Shown here: positions 37,064 to 45,330 of the stretch, piece by piece
Position numbering within the stretch: the stretch's first letter is position 1
Layout: each line of letters starts with the position of its first letter
Origin: Hyphomonas sp. TMED17
GTDB taxonomy: Bacteria; Pseudomonadota; Alphaproteobacteria; Caulobacterales; Hyphomonadaceae
Assembly (NCBI GenBank): GCA_002172915.1
Contig: NHBW01000006.1
Span: 159,572 to 223,571, forward strand
DNA length: 64,000 nt
Direction: 5' to 3'
Translations under genes and position numbers: made by a program
Notes under the pieces: model-generated
Database searches by the model: none
What the model saw: the letters and a program-made list of their open reading frames with translations, nothing else
What the model was told of the DNA's origin: nothing

Positions 37064-37795
37064 TTGACCGATCATCCTGAATTTTCCGTTGTTGTTCCGG
37101 CCCATAACGAGGCCGGCAATGTCGCCAATCTGATTGCTGAAATCGCACAAGCACTTGACGGCAAATCACACGAGATGATTTTCGTCGATGATTGCTCGAG
37201 TGATGATACGCGCAGCGTTCTGCTGTCCCTCAAAGCAAGCTATCCCGGTTTGAGAGTAATCGGCCATGGCAAGAATGCCGGCCAGTCGCGTGCGATCCGG
37301 AGCGGGATCATGGCCGCGAAAGGCAGTATTATCGGCACACTCGACGGTGACGGCCAGAATGATCCGGCTGACCTGCCAGCCCTGTATGACCAGCTGACCC
37401 GTCCCGATGCGCCCGACAAGCTGGGCATGGTGATGGGACGCCGTATCGGACGCAAGGATACATTATGGAAAAGGTTTGGCAGCCGCTTCGCCAACAGCTT
37501 TCGCAAGCGCCTGCTGCGCGATGATTGCGACGATAGCGGCTGCGGCATCAAAGTTTTAAAACGCGAAGTCTATCTGTCGCTGCCCTATTTCGATCACATG
37601 CATCGCTATATGCCGGCACTTGTATGTGCTGACGGGCATCAGGTCGAATTCGTCGCTGTCGGACACCGCGAACGCGGCTCCGGGACGTCAAATTATACCA
37701 ATTTTGGCCGGCTCTGGGCAGCGCTGACCGACCTACGCGGCGTGATCTGGCTAATCCGCCGGCGGCGGGATCCATCCAAGTGTAAGGAATTATAG
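37064..37795 (+). CDS. Family 2 glycosyltransferase (DPM1-like)
   Basis: A 243-residue GT-A fold transferase: FSVVVPAHNEAGNV at the N-terminus, VDDCSSDDT, and the DGDGQNDPADLP metal-binding motif near residue 92. The C-terminus is basic with at most one hydrophobic stretch and no GtrA-type domain. It resembles dolichol/undecaprenyl-phosphate mannosyl- or glucosyltransferases. The start is TTG (37064) with GGGAG nine bases upstream. Its acceptor is likely a lipid phosphate. The gene stands alone. Confidence 0.85.
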   Translation: MTDHPEFSVVVPAHNEAGNVANLIAEIAQALDGKSHEMIFVDDCSSDDTRSVLLSLKASYPGLRVIGHGKNAGQSRAIRSGIMAAKGSIIGTLDGDGQNDPADLPALYDQLTRPDAPDKLGMVMGRRIGRKDTLWKRFGSRFANSFRKRLLRDDCDDSGCGIKVLKREVYLSLPYFDHMHRYMPALVCADGHQVEFVAVGHRERGSGTSNYTNFGRLWAALTDLRGVIWLIRRRRDPSKCKEL

Positions 37796-37993
37796 GTGCC
37801 GGCGCAGCAATGACACGCTCGAGCAGCAATCACATAACGACACTGCCATATAACTTTACATTTCCAGACCGGTCGGGCTATCTCATATCCATCGTTGTCT
37901 GTGATGCTTCTTCAATCGCACAGCAAACACCGAATTGATCTAAACGTCCGACTTTGGTCATCCGGCCTTGGACACCAGAAATAGGGCCTTACA

Positions 37994-38473
37994 ATGCGGT
38001 TAATATTCAATGCGTTCCCACTTTTCGTCGTTCCGGTAGTTATTTACAGCCTGATTGCGCTGGCAGCTAATGGCGATCCGATTACTCTCGCATGGGGCGG
38101 AGAAATTCTTACCGAAAAGGGATCCCCGATGATGGCGGTTCTCGGTGAACGGTTTCTGGTTATCCCGATGATTGGCGGCACCGCAGAATGGTTGCTGACC
38201 AAAGGCGACGCGCTTTTATTCCTGTCAGTCATCTGCCTTTTCATGGAAATTCTGAAATCGACCAGCACCCGCACCGCATCTATTATGAATCACGGCTTCT
38301 CAATGGTGGTGTTCATTATCTGTCTGGTCGCCTTCTTGCTGCATCCTAATTTTGCAACCTCGGTGTTCTTTTTGATCACGATCATGGCCTTGCTTGATGT
38401 GCTCGCTGGCGTGGTGGTAACGATTATTGCAGCGCGGCGCGATTTTGCCCTAGGCGAAGGGCTTGGTGGTTAA
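37994..38473 (+). CDS. Four-segment membrane protein, unknown function
   Basis: A 159-residue protein with hydrophobic segments at about 5-24, 73-87, 101-119 and 122-146. I recognise no named domain. It lies 198 bases after the glycosyltransferase and 111 bases before the symporter on the same strand. No strong ribosome site precedes the ATG; AGGGCC is nearest. Confidence 0.6.
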   Translation: MRLIFNAFPLFVVPVVIYSLIALAANGDPITLAWGGEILTEKGSPMMAVLGERFLVIPMIGGTAEWLLTKGDALLFLSVICLFMEILKSTSTRTASIMNHGFSMVVFIICLVAFLLHPNFATSVFFLITIMALLDVLAGVVVTIIAARRDFALGEGLGG

Positions 38474-38584
38474 ATCTTAAACGCGCCAACAGGTTAATCT
38501 TTAAAAGGCTAAACAAACGTTCACGCTGCGAACTTTCAGGTTCAGGGTGCAGAGCAACGATTGTCGGGAGTGTCGGGAGATAAT

Positions 38585-40039
38585 ATGGACAATTTCATCA
38601 GAGGCATGAATGAAATTGTGTGGGGCATTCCCATGCTTGTTCTGCTGCTCGGCACGGGTCTGTTTCTGACCCTCGGCCTCCGGTTCATCTCGATTACGAA
38701 AATACCTGACGCTATCCGCGAGCTTTTCAGCAAGCCTGACCAGAAGCAAGCGGGTGATATCACACCATTTGGCGCCCTGATGACGGCTCTGTCATCGACC
38801 ATCGGAACCGGAAACATTGCCGGGGTTGCTGCGGCGATAGCAATTGGCGGACCGGGAGCCGTTTTCTGGATGTGGGTCACGGCGATTGTCGGGACCGCCA
38901 CAAAATATTCCGAAGGCGTACTGGCGCTCAAATATCGCGAAAAGGATGCCGAAGGCCGGTCGGTTGGCGGACCGATGTATTACATTAAGAACGGTCTTGG
39001 CAAAAAATGGCTCTGGCTGGGCTTTCTGTTTGCGATTTTCGGTATGATTGCAGGCTGGGGAACCGGCGCTTCGATACAGTCGAACTCCATCGCCGACGCG
39101 CTTAAATCAACCTATAATATACCGCCACTGGTTTCGGCGATTGTTCTGGCCGGCGGCGCTGGCGCCGTCATACTCGGCGGGATCAAGCGCATATCAACTG
39201 TGGCTAGCCGGCTGGTTCCGGCAATGGCGGTGAGTTATATCGGCGCCGGTCTGCTGGTGATCATTATCAACATCGAGGCGGTTCCAGCCGCTTTTGGTGC
39301 AATCTTCAATGGTGCCTTCGGTTTCGACAGCGCCGGCACGGGCATATCGATCGGACTGCTTATGCTGGCAATGCAAAAAGGGGTCGCACGCGGCATCTTT
39401 TCAAACGAAGCCGGTCAAGGCTCGGCGCCAATTGCCCATGCTGCGGCCAAGAATGACGACCCGGTTGATCAGGGCACAGTCGCGATGCTGGGGACTTTTA
39501 TCGATACGCTGATCGTCTGCACGATTACTGCGCTGGTTATTCTTACCTCCGGCGTAATTGATCCTTCCTGTATTCCGAATTCGACAAATCTAGATACGTT
39601 CCTGTCACTCGGCCAGCCTGAACAATGTGATACCGGCGCGCCACTGACCGTTGCGGCATTTGACTCTGTTCTGACCGGAATCGGACAGCATATTGTGACT
39701 ATCGGACTGACCGTGTTCGGCTTCACAACAATTCTCGGCTGGAGTTATTATGGCGAGCGTTGCTGCGAATTCCTGTTCGGGATCAAATCGATTACACCCT
39801 ACCGGATTAGCTGGGTCCTAGTGACATTTGGCGGGGCAGCATCACTGATGCTCGAAGGCGAGATTTCAAACATCGTGAACCTGTTCTGGCTGGTTGCCGA
39901 CACACTAACCGGCATGATGGCAGCGCCAAACCTGGTCGCTCTCGTCCTGCTGAGCCCGGTTGTCTTCAAACTGACCCGTGATCATTTCTCCAAGGTCCCG
40001 ACAGATGTGACATCCGGGTCCGAATCCGCAGCTGACTAA
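38585..40039 (+). CDS. Alanine/glycine:sodium symporter (AGCS family)
   Basis: A 484-residue inner-membrane transporter. AGCS signatures are plain: PFGALMTALSSTIGTGNIAG, GGPGAVFWMWVTAIVGTATK, YSEGVLALKYRE and GIFSNEAGQGSAPIAHAAA. About ten transmembrane segments can be seen. The ATG at 38585 has GGGAG five bases upstream; a second GGGAG nine bases earlier duplicates it (38566-38579). It imports alanine, glycine or a similar amino acid with Na+. Confidence 0.92.
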   Translation: MDNFIRGMNEIVWGIPMLVLLLGTGLFLTLGLRFISITKIPDAIRELFSKPDQKQAGDITPFGALMTALSSTIGTGNIAGVAAAIAIGGPGAVFWMWVTAIVGTATKYSEGVLALKYREKDAEGRSVGGPMYYIKNGLGKKWLWLGFLFAIFGMIAGWGTGASIQSNSIADALKSTYNIPPLVSAIVLAGGAGAVILGGIKRISTVASRLVPAMAVSYIGAGLLVIIINIEAVPAAFGAIFNGAFGFDSAGTGISIGLLMLAMQKGVARGIFSNEAGQGSAPIAHAAAKNDDPVDQGTVAMLGTFIDTLIVCTITALVILTSGVIDPSCIPNSTNLDTFLSLGQPEQCDTGAPLTVAAFDSVLTGIGQHIVTIGLTVFGFTTILGWSYYGERCCEFLFGIKSITPYRISWVLVTFGGAASLMLEGEISNIVNLFWLVADTLTGMMAAPNLVALVLLSPVVFKLTRDHFSKVPTDVTSGSESAAD

Positions 40040-40456
40040 TCTGACGATTGGTTGGCCGCCAACGGTCTCGTTTTATGCCCGATAAATGCAGCCGGCGCCC
40101 CCCATAAGGTCGCGCCGGCTGTACCGGTCACCGAACATATCGAAGTAACCTCTCGCGCAACCAGCAGGCCGCCTGTAAGCATTTAAATGAGCCCACAACA
40201 CCCGCTGGCATGACCCGCCTGACCAAATGAGCGAGGCTGGGGCGTTCAGCGCCCGACACGGTCGACAGAAGCCCCTTTGAAAGCATCGGCATTCGCAGCA
40301 AGACGATCGCTTTCAACATGCCCGTCGGCAGAGCCGGTCCCGACGTATCGTTGGTGAAATCCCGTTCACTTGCATATAGGCAAGTCTGATGATTAGGCTA
40401 TTACCGGATTCGAAATTCCTCAGAACTGGCTAACCTAAAGGCGACTGGAGGTTCGT
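40040..40456. other. 417-bp intergenic stretch with a perfect hairpin
   Basis: I see no convincing gene. A 10-bp hairpin lies at 40089-40121. A minus-strand frame of 63 codons (40128-40319) lacks a recognisable family. A small inverted repeat GTTGG-CCG-CCAAC is near 40069. The last 20 bases hold the ribosome site of the next gene. Confidence 0.5.
40089..40121. terminator. Perfect 10-bp hairpin behind the AGCS symporter gene
   Basis: CAGCCGGCGC and GCGCCGGCTG form a perfect 10-bp stem with a 13-base loop, 50 bases after the symporter stop. Neither strand carries a good T-tract behind it, so it may terminate poorly or serve as an mRNA 3'-end barrier. Confidence 0.4.
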
Positions 40457-40813
40457 ATGTCGAACGCAACACAACTTTCCACCCATCCCGGCGCGGCTGG
40501 AAATGCCCGTCTAATATATATCCTTTACCTGTCTGCCGTTGTCGTCGGGATGACCGTTTTAATTGGTGTGATCATGGCATATGTCAGCCGACAGACAGAT
40601 GATCCAATTCTCGACAGCCATTATCGAAACCAGATCAATATTTTCTGGAAAGGCTTGCTCTATATTTTGATTGGTCTGGTCCTATCGATTGTCGGGATCG
40701 GGATCATTATATTGATTGCGACTCTGGTCTGGTACATTGCGAGATCTGCCAAAGGGCTACAAAGCCTCGCAAAGGGCGAGGCGATTGCTAAACCCGGCAG
40801 CTGGTTCTTCTAG
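40457..40813 (+). CDS. DUF4870/Tic20-like small membrane protein
   Basis: A 118-residue protein with three hydrophobic segments at about 20-42, 65-80 and 82-95. The order helix, SHYRNQINIFWKGLL, helix, helix, and the tail ARSAKGLQSLAKGE resemble DUF4870/Tic20-like proteins common in Proteobacteria. GGAGG lies five bases before the ATG, an unusually good ribosome site. Function unknown. Confidence 0.7.
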   Translation: MSNATQLSTHPGAAGNARLIYILYLSAVVVGMTVLIGVIMAYVSRQTDDPILDSHYRNQINIFWKGLLYILIGLVLSIVGIGIIILIATLVWYIARSAKGLQSLAKGEAIAKPGSWFF

Positions 40814-40943
40814 ACATCGGACGTTATCGGTCAAAAGCGCCCGGCCTGATAGTATCGCGCAAGAACCATCGGACGCATTAAGTCCAATTCGCGAGTTTGG
40901 GACTTTCGTGGCCTGTTAACCGTTTGGATGCTATTCTCCCCGA

Positions 40944-41855
40944 ATGAGTGACTATTCGCGAATTGAAGCGTTTCTGGAAATGATGTCAGCCGAACGCGGC
41001 GCATCGCTGCATACTCTGGATGCGTATGGCCGGGATTTACTGGATGCGTCTGAATATCTCGACGGCAAATTGCTAAATGCAAGCGCCGCCGATCTGTCGG
41101 ACTGGTTGAAATCGCTGGCCAGTAGCGGGCTGGCGTCATCGACACAGGCTCGTAAACTTTCGGCCTTGAGACGCTTTTTCCGTTTTCTGTTTGAAGATAA
41201 TGACCGGACCGACAATCCGACGTCACGCCTCGAGGGCCCAAAATCGCATCGCGATGTTCCGGACGTGCTGAGCCGTGCGGAAGTAGCTCGACTGCTCGAA
41301 GCCTGCGCCGAGGATGCGCGTCTTACTTGCCTGCTGGAATTACTTTACGGGGCCGGACTGCGGGTGACTGAACTGGTTAGTCTGACCCTTGGAACACTGC
41401 CGCGCCAGCGAGCTGGACGATGGGAAACTCATGAAATCATTGTTCGCGGCAAAGGCGGCAAGGAGCGTTTGTGCCCGCTCGGGGCACCGGCCCTTCTGGC
41501 CATACGGAACTGGCTATATCAGCGAAACATAGAGCTTGGTAAGTCTGCCGCGAAACAGTCGGGGTCAGAAGCGTTTCTGTTCCCGTCACGCGGCGCCTCA
41601 GGCCATCTGACCCGTCGGCGACTTGGGCAATTACTGGGTGAATTGGCCCACACCGCGCGTATTGATCCGAGCCGCGTTCACCCGCACGCCTTGCGGCATG
41701 CATATGCGACGCATTTGCTTCAAGGCGGCGCGGATTTACGCAGTGTCCAAACGCTGCTCGGCCATGCCGATATCTCAACCACGCAGATCTACACCCATGT
41801 CCTGACCGACGAACTGGCCCGGTTACTCGAGACCTCGCACCCGCTCGCAAAATAG
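40944..41855 (+). CDS. xerD: Tyrosine recombinase XerD
   Basis: A 303-residue site-specific recombinase that resolves chromosome dimers at dif with XerC. All catalytic residues are present: Arg140 (GAGLRVTEL), Lys170 (RGKGGKER), His248 and Arg251 (HPHALRHAYATHLL), His274 (LLGHADISTTQIYTH) and Tyr283. The N-terminal SAM-like domain is complete. Nothing phage-like flanks it, so it is the housekeeping enzyme, not an integrase. XerC could be excluded only by alignment. Confidence 0.92.
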   Translation: MSDYSRIEAFLEMMSAERGASLHTLDAYGRDLLDASEYLDGKLLNASAADLSDWLKSLASSGLASSTQARKLSALRRFFRFLFEDNDRTDNPTSRLEGPKSHRDVPDVLSRAEVARLLEACAEDARLTCLLELLYGAGLRVTELVSLTLGTLPRQRAGRWETHEIIVRGKGGKERLCPLGAPALLAIRNWLYQRNIELGKSAAKQSGSEAFLFPSRGASGHLTRRRLGQLLGELAHTARIDPSRVHPHALRHAYATHLLQGGADLRSVQTLLGHADISTTQIYTHVLTDELARLLETSHPLAK

Positions 41856-41922
41856 AACCGTAAAGTTTTGATTGATCGATTGCTTCTAGCCTATAGGTTG
41901 CGGCCATTATCAGGAGGGCAAA

Positions 41923-42978
41923 ATGAGTCAGAAAACACCACGTCAATTTTTTAAAGCTCTGGCGGCGGGCGCGCCTGATCCGATGCGTGAGCTTCCGATA
42001 AAACTTGAACGGATGATCCATTTTGTGCCGCCCCATCTCGACAAAGTCAGAGCTAAAGTTCCCGATATGGCATCGCAGGCGGATGTCATGCTGGGAAATC
42101 TCGAAGACGCTATTCCCGCAGATGCGAAAGAAGCCGCCCGGGCCGGGGTAATCGAAATGGCGTCAATAGTCGACTGGCAAGCCCAGGGCACTGGTTTCTG
42201 GAGCCGCGTCAATCCACTCAATTCGCCCTGGTTTCAAGATGATGTCAGCGAACTTGTGATGAAAGCCGGACACCAGCTCGACGTATTGATGATTCCAAAA
42301 GTCGAAGGCCCCTGGGACATTCATTATGTCGATCAGTATGTTGCCCAGCTTGAGGCTAAAGCGGGTCTATCGCGACCAATCCTTCTGCATGCGATCCTCG
42401 AAACCGCCGAAGGCGTTGCCCGGGTCGAAGAGATCGCTCTGGCCAGCCCGCGCATGCAGGGTATTTCACTCGGGCCGGCAGATCTGGCCGCCAGCCGGAA
42501 AATGAAGACAACCCGGGTCGGCGGCGGGCATCCTTTCTATCGGGTAATCGAAGACCCGAGAGAGGACGGGCAGGCGCGCGCGGCAGCCCAGCAGGACCCT
42601 TGGCATTATACGATCGCGAAAATGGTCGACGCCTGCGGCATGGCCGGCATCAAGCCATTCTATGGTCCGTTCGGCGACATTGCCGACTCCGAAGCGTGCG
42701 AACAGCAATTCCGTAATACTTTCCTGCTTGGATGCGTCGGCACATGGACGCTGCATCCAAGCCAGATCGCGATTGCCAAGAAAGTCTTCAGCCCCGACCC
42801 CGAAGAGGTGAAATTTGCGCGACGGGTTCTCGAAGCCATTCCAGACGGGGCCGGTGTCGCCATGCTCGATGGCAAAATGCAGGATGATGCCACCTGGAAA
42901 CAGGCAAAAGTGATTTGCGATCTTGCCGATCAGGTTGCCGAGCGGGATCCGGATCTCGCCGCCGCCTATTCCGGCTGA
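41923..42978 (+). CDS. HpcH/CitE-family lyase, malyl-CoA/methylmalyl-CoA lyase-like
   Basis: A 351-residue TIM-barrel lyase. [35 protein letters not shown] (metal-binding acids), [18 protein letters not shown] and [12 protein letters not shown] match the group that includes L-malyl-CoA/beta-methylmalyl-CoA lyase, which cleaves methylmalyl-CoA to glyoxylate and propionyl-CoA. It is somewhat longer than Rhodobacter Mcl1 (about 318 residues). AGGAGG precedes the ATG by five bases. mcd at 49843 supports an ethylmalonyl-CoA pathway role; substrate preference is inferred. Confidence 0.8.
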   Translation: MSQKTPRQFFKALAAGAPDPMRELPIKLERMIHFVPPHLDKVRAKVPDMASQADVMLGNLEDAIPADAKEAARAGVIEMASIVDWQAQGTGFWSRVNPLNSPWFQDDVSELVMKAGHQLDVLMIPKVEGPWDIHYVDQYVAQLEAKAGLSRPILLHAILETAEGVARVEEIALASPRMQGISLGPADLAASRKMKTTRVGGGHPFYRVIEDPREDGQARAAAQQDPWHYTIAKMVDACGMAGIKPFYGPFGDIADSEACEQQFRNTFLLGCVGTWTLHPSQIAIAKKVFSPDPEEVKFARRVLEAIPDGAGVAMLDGKMQDDATWKQAKVICDLADQVAERDPDLAAAYSG

Positions 42979-43043
42979 TCAAATGCTAGACAAAATCGTC
43001 ATAACGGGCCAATTTCAGTTCCGCCAAAGGGAGCAATGACCTC

Positions 43044-43475
43044 ATGATCATGGATATATCAGACAAGGGTTACCACCCCAATTTGCAAAACTGGATCGAC
43101 TGGATCACCGGGGCACATGATGATGCGACACTGCGCGACATGCTCGCTGACAATGTCGTGTTCCGTAGCCCCGTCGTTCATACCCCCCAGCATGGCAAAG
43201 ATATTACATTTGCCTATTTAGCTGCGGCCGGAAAAACTCTGGGCAATGACAGCTTCCGCTATGTCCGGGTGTTTGATTGTGGTGCCCGCGCCGTGCTCGA
43301 ATTCGAAACCGAAATGAATGGTATTCTCGTCAATGGTGTCGACATGATCGAATGGGGCGATGAGGGGAAAATCACCGATTTCAAAGTCATGGTCCGGCCC
43401 CTCAAAGCCATACAGCAGGTCCATGCCGCCATGGGGCAAATGTTACAGGCCATGAAATCCAATAACGCCGCCTGA
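43044..43475 (+). CDS. NTF2-fold (SnoaL-like) protein
   Basis: A 143-residue protein with the NTF2/SnoaL layout: an N-terminal helix with NWIDWITGAHDDATLRDMLA, VVFRSPVVHTP, and a final sheet GVDMIEWGDEGKITDFKVMVRP. Such folds serve as small enzymes or binding proteins. GGGAG lies 10 bases before the first ATG (43044); an ATG two codons later also fits. It stands between the malyl-CoA-lyase-like gene and accA. Confidence 0.7.
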   Translation: MIMDISDKGYHPNLQNWIDWITGAHDDATLRDMLADNVVFRSPVVHTPQHGKDITFAYLAAAGKTLGNDSFRYVRVFDCGARAVLEFETEMNGILVNGVDMIEWGDEGKITDFKVMVRPLKAIQQVHAAMGQMLQAMKSNNAA

Positions 43476-43524
43476 ATTTTGAATCATCCCAGCTCTTTTC
43501 GCGAACAAAAGGTAATCCGTCACC

Positions 43525-44487
43525 ATGCCAATGACCTATCTGGACTTTGAAAAACCAATTGCCGAACTCGAGGCCAAAATTACCGAACTCGAGCATCTCG
43601 CGCGGCAGGATCGCGGCCTGCAAATCACCGACGAGCTGACCCGGCTGAAACAGAAAGCGATCAGCCAGTTAAAGGACACCTATTCGTCGCTATCGGCATG
43701 GCGGAAGACCCAAGTCGCCAGACACCCTGAACGGCCTCACTTCAGTGATTATCTGGCACAATTGTTTGATGATTTTCAGGAACTCGGCGGCGACCGCGTC
43801 TATGGCAATGACGACGCGCTGATCGGTGGACTGGCGACCTTCAGGGATCAATCGGTGGTCGTTATCGGACATGAAAAAGGACGCACGACCGAAAGCCGGC
43901 TGAAGCATAATTTCGGCATGGCACATCCGGAAGGCTACCGGAAGGCCGTACGCCTGATGGATCTCGCCGAGCGCTTTAAACTGCCCGTAATATCCTTCGT
44001 CGATACATCCGGCGCCTTTCCCGGCAAAGCCGGCGAAGAACGCGGACAGGCCGAAGCCATTGCGCGCTCGACCGAGCGCTGCCTGACCTTAACCGTACCA
44101 ATGATTTCACTGATTATCGGTGAAGGTGGATCGGGCGGCGCGATGGCGATCGCGGCGGCCAGTCGCGTGCTGATGCTGGAGCACGCTATTTATTCGGTTA
44201 TTTCACCTGAAGGCTGCGCCTCAATTCTTTATCGCGACGCAGCAAAAGCAAAAGACGCGGCCGAGGCAATGAAAATCACCGGGCCTGATCTCTTAAAAAT
44301 GAAAGTCGTCGACCAAGTTATTCCCGAGCCAATCGGCGGTGCGCATCGCGATGCCAAGCAGGCAATCTCCAGAGCTGGAAAGGCGATCGAGCAAGCACTC
44401 CAGGAACTTGAAGACCTAAGCCCGGCACAGTTAAAACAGCAACGCCGCGAACGTTTCTACGCCATTGGCCGGGACGGCATGATCTAG
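43525..44487 (+). CDS. accA: Acetyl-CoA carboxylase carboxyltransferase subunit alpha
   Basis: A 320-residue subunit that, with AccD, moves the carboxyl group from biotin to acetyl-CoA, the first step of fatty-acid synthesis. YLDFEKPIAELEAKITEL at the N-terminus, GHEKGRTTESRLKHNFGMAHPEGYRKA and IGEGGSGGAMAI and SPEGCASILYRDA are typical. MetI at 43525 or the ATG two codons on could be the start. Order and length are standard. Confidence 0.96.
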   Translation: MPMTYLDFEKPIAELEAKITELEHLARQDRGLQITDELTRLKQKAISQLKDTYSSLSAWRKTQVARHPERPHFSDYLAQLFDDFQELGGDRVYGNDDALIGGLATFRDQSVVVIGHEKGRTTESRLKHNFGMAHPEGYRKAVRLMDLAERFKLPVISFVDTSGAFPGKAGEERGQAEAIARSTERCLTLTVPMISLIIGEGGSGGAMAIAAASRVLMLEHAIYSVISPEGCASILYRDAAKAKDAAEAMKITGPDLLKMKVVDQVIPEPIGGAHRDAKQAISRAGKAIEQALQELEDLSPAQLKQQRRERFYAIGRDGMI

Positions 44488-45274
44488 GCTTTGGGGCTTT
44501 GATATCCGGCGCCCCGCTGGCTGTTGCCACCGCGTGTCGGGACATCTGCTGGCATAATAATTGTCATGCTGAAAGCGGGACAGCTAATGCTGGAAACAGG
44601 CTCAGCGTTCACTGGACCTACCGGGCTAGACTGCGGGTTACTTAAAACGGCTGGACAATCAGCGCTTGGTCGCGAGGCAGCCGGCCTGCAGCGAGGCTCG
44701 GCGGATACCGGTGTCCCGGCACTAAGTGCTAACAGAAAACGAATACGAAGCGACAAGTGGGAATTTTGTTCGGTCCGCGCAGTCCGGCAGAAGGCCTTAA
44801 AGCAGGCGCGTGCCTGATTAAAGTCGACGCCATACCCGACCGACGGCGGCAATGGCATGATTACTGCTGCGCCGGTCAGCGATCGCCAGGGGGACGAAAC
44901 GCGAGCCCAAAACGAGTAACTAAAGTCGACCTTACCTGCATCGCGGCGATCACTGCCCACGCCCGGATGACAGCAATCCAGACTGGACGCATTCATTATG
45001 CTGTCCGAGCTGACCGGGATCGGGCCTACCGCCCCTCCCAGTCATAATGGACCGCGCGTGTAGCTGTGCCCCCCGTAGCGTTTCAGTCAAAGCAGGACCA
45101 CTGGCCTGATCGCCACCGGCTGCCATGCCAGCAAACCAAGCGAGCGAGCGGTACCGGAACCGTCGACCTGGCCATCGTCTGACATCAGCACGCGATATAC
45201 GATACAAGCGCCCGGTCCGCGCGAGCTGTTCGCAAGTCCGTGGCGGCGGGATTGCCAGACAGACCATGAGCGCA
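44488..45274. other. Gene-poor region between accA and the TonB receptor
   Basis: About 790 bp hold frames on both strands (for example plus 44524-44817 and minus 44484-44996), but none shows a known family, a good ribosome site or protein-like composition. The decamer TAAAGTCGAC occurs near 44820 and again near 44921. I found no tRNA, tmRNA or RNase P signature. It may be a decayed region or hold an unrecognised RNA. Confidence 0.5.
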
Positions 45275-45303
45275 ATAAAAAGGGCGACCTGTCGGCCGCC
45301 CTT
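45275..45303 (-). terminator. Rho-independent terminator of the TonB receptor gene
   Basis: On the minus strand, AAGGGCG and CGCCCTT form a 7-bp stem with a 10-base loop, followed by TTTATTG. It lies 27 bases after the receptor stop. Confidence 0.75.
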
Positions 45304-45330
45304 CTCTGTCGTCATACTCGTCGGTTATGC

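Noticed and set aside
40128-40319. Minus-strand 63-codon frame
   Set aside because: Possible but unsupported: no family and no clear ribosome site.
40944-41855. xerD as a phage or island integrase
   Set aside because: Length, motifs and flanking housekeeping genes fit XerD; no attachment site or phage gene is nearby.
44484-44996. Minus-strand frame of 170 codons beside accA
   Set aside because: Ser/Pro/Cys-rich composition, no known motif, no ribosome site, and an overlapping plus frame; I treated the area as unexplained DNA instead.
44488-45274. RNase P RNA, tmRNA or tRNA in the long gap
   Set aside because: I looked for the conserved cores (for example the T-loop GGTTCGAATCC type and the P4 helix of RNase P) and did not find them.
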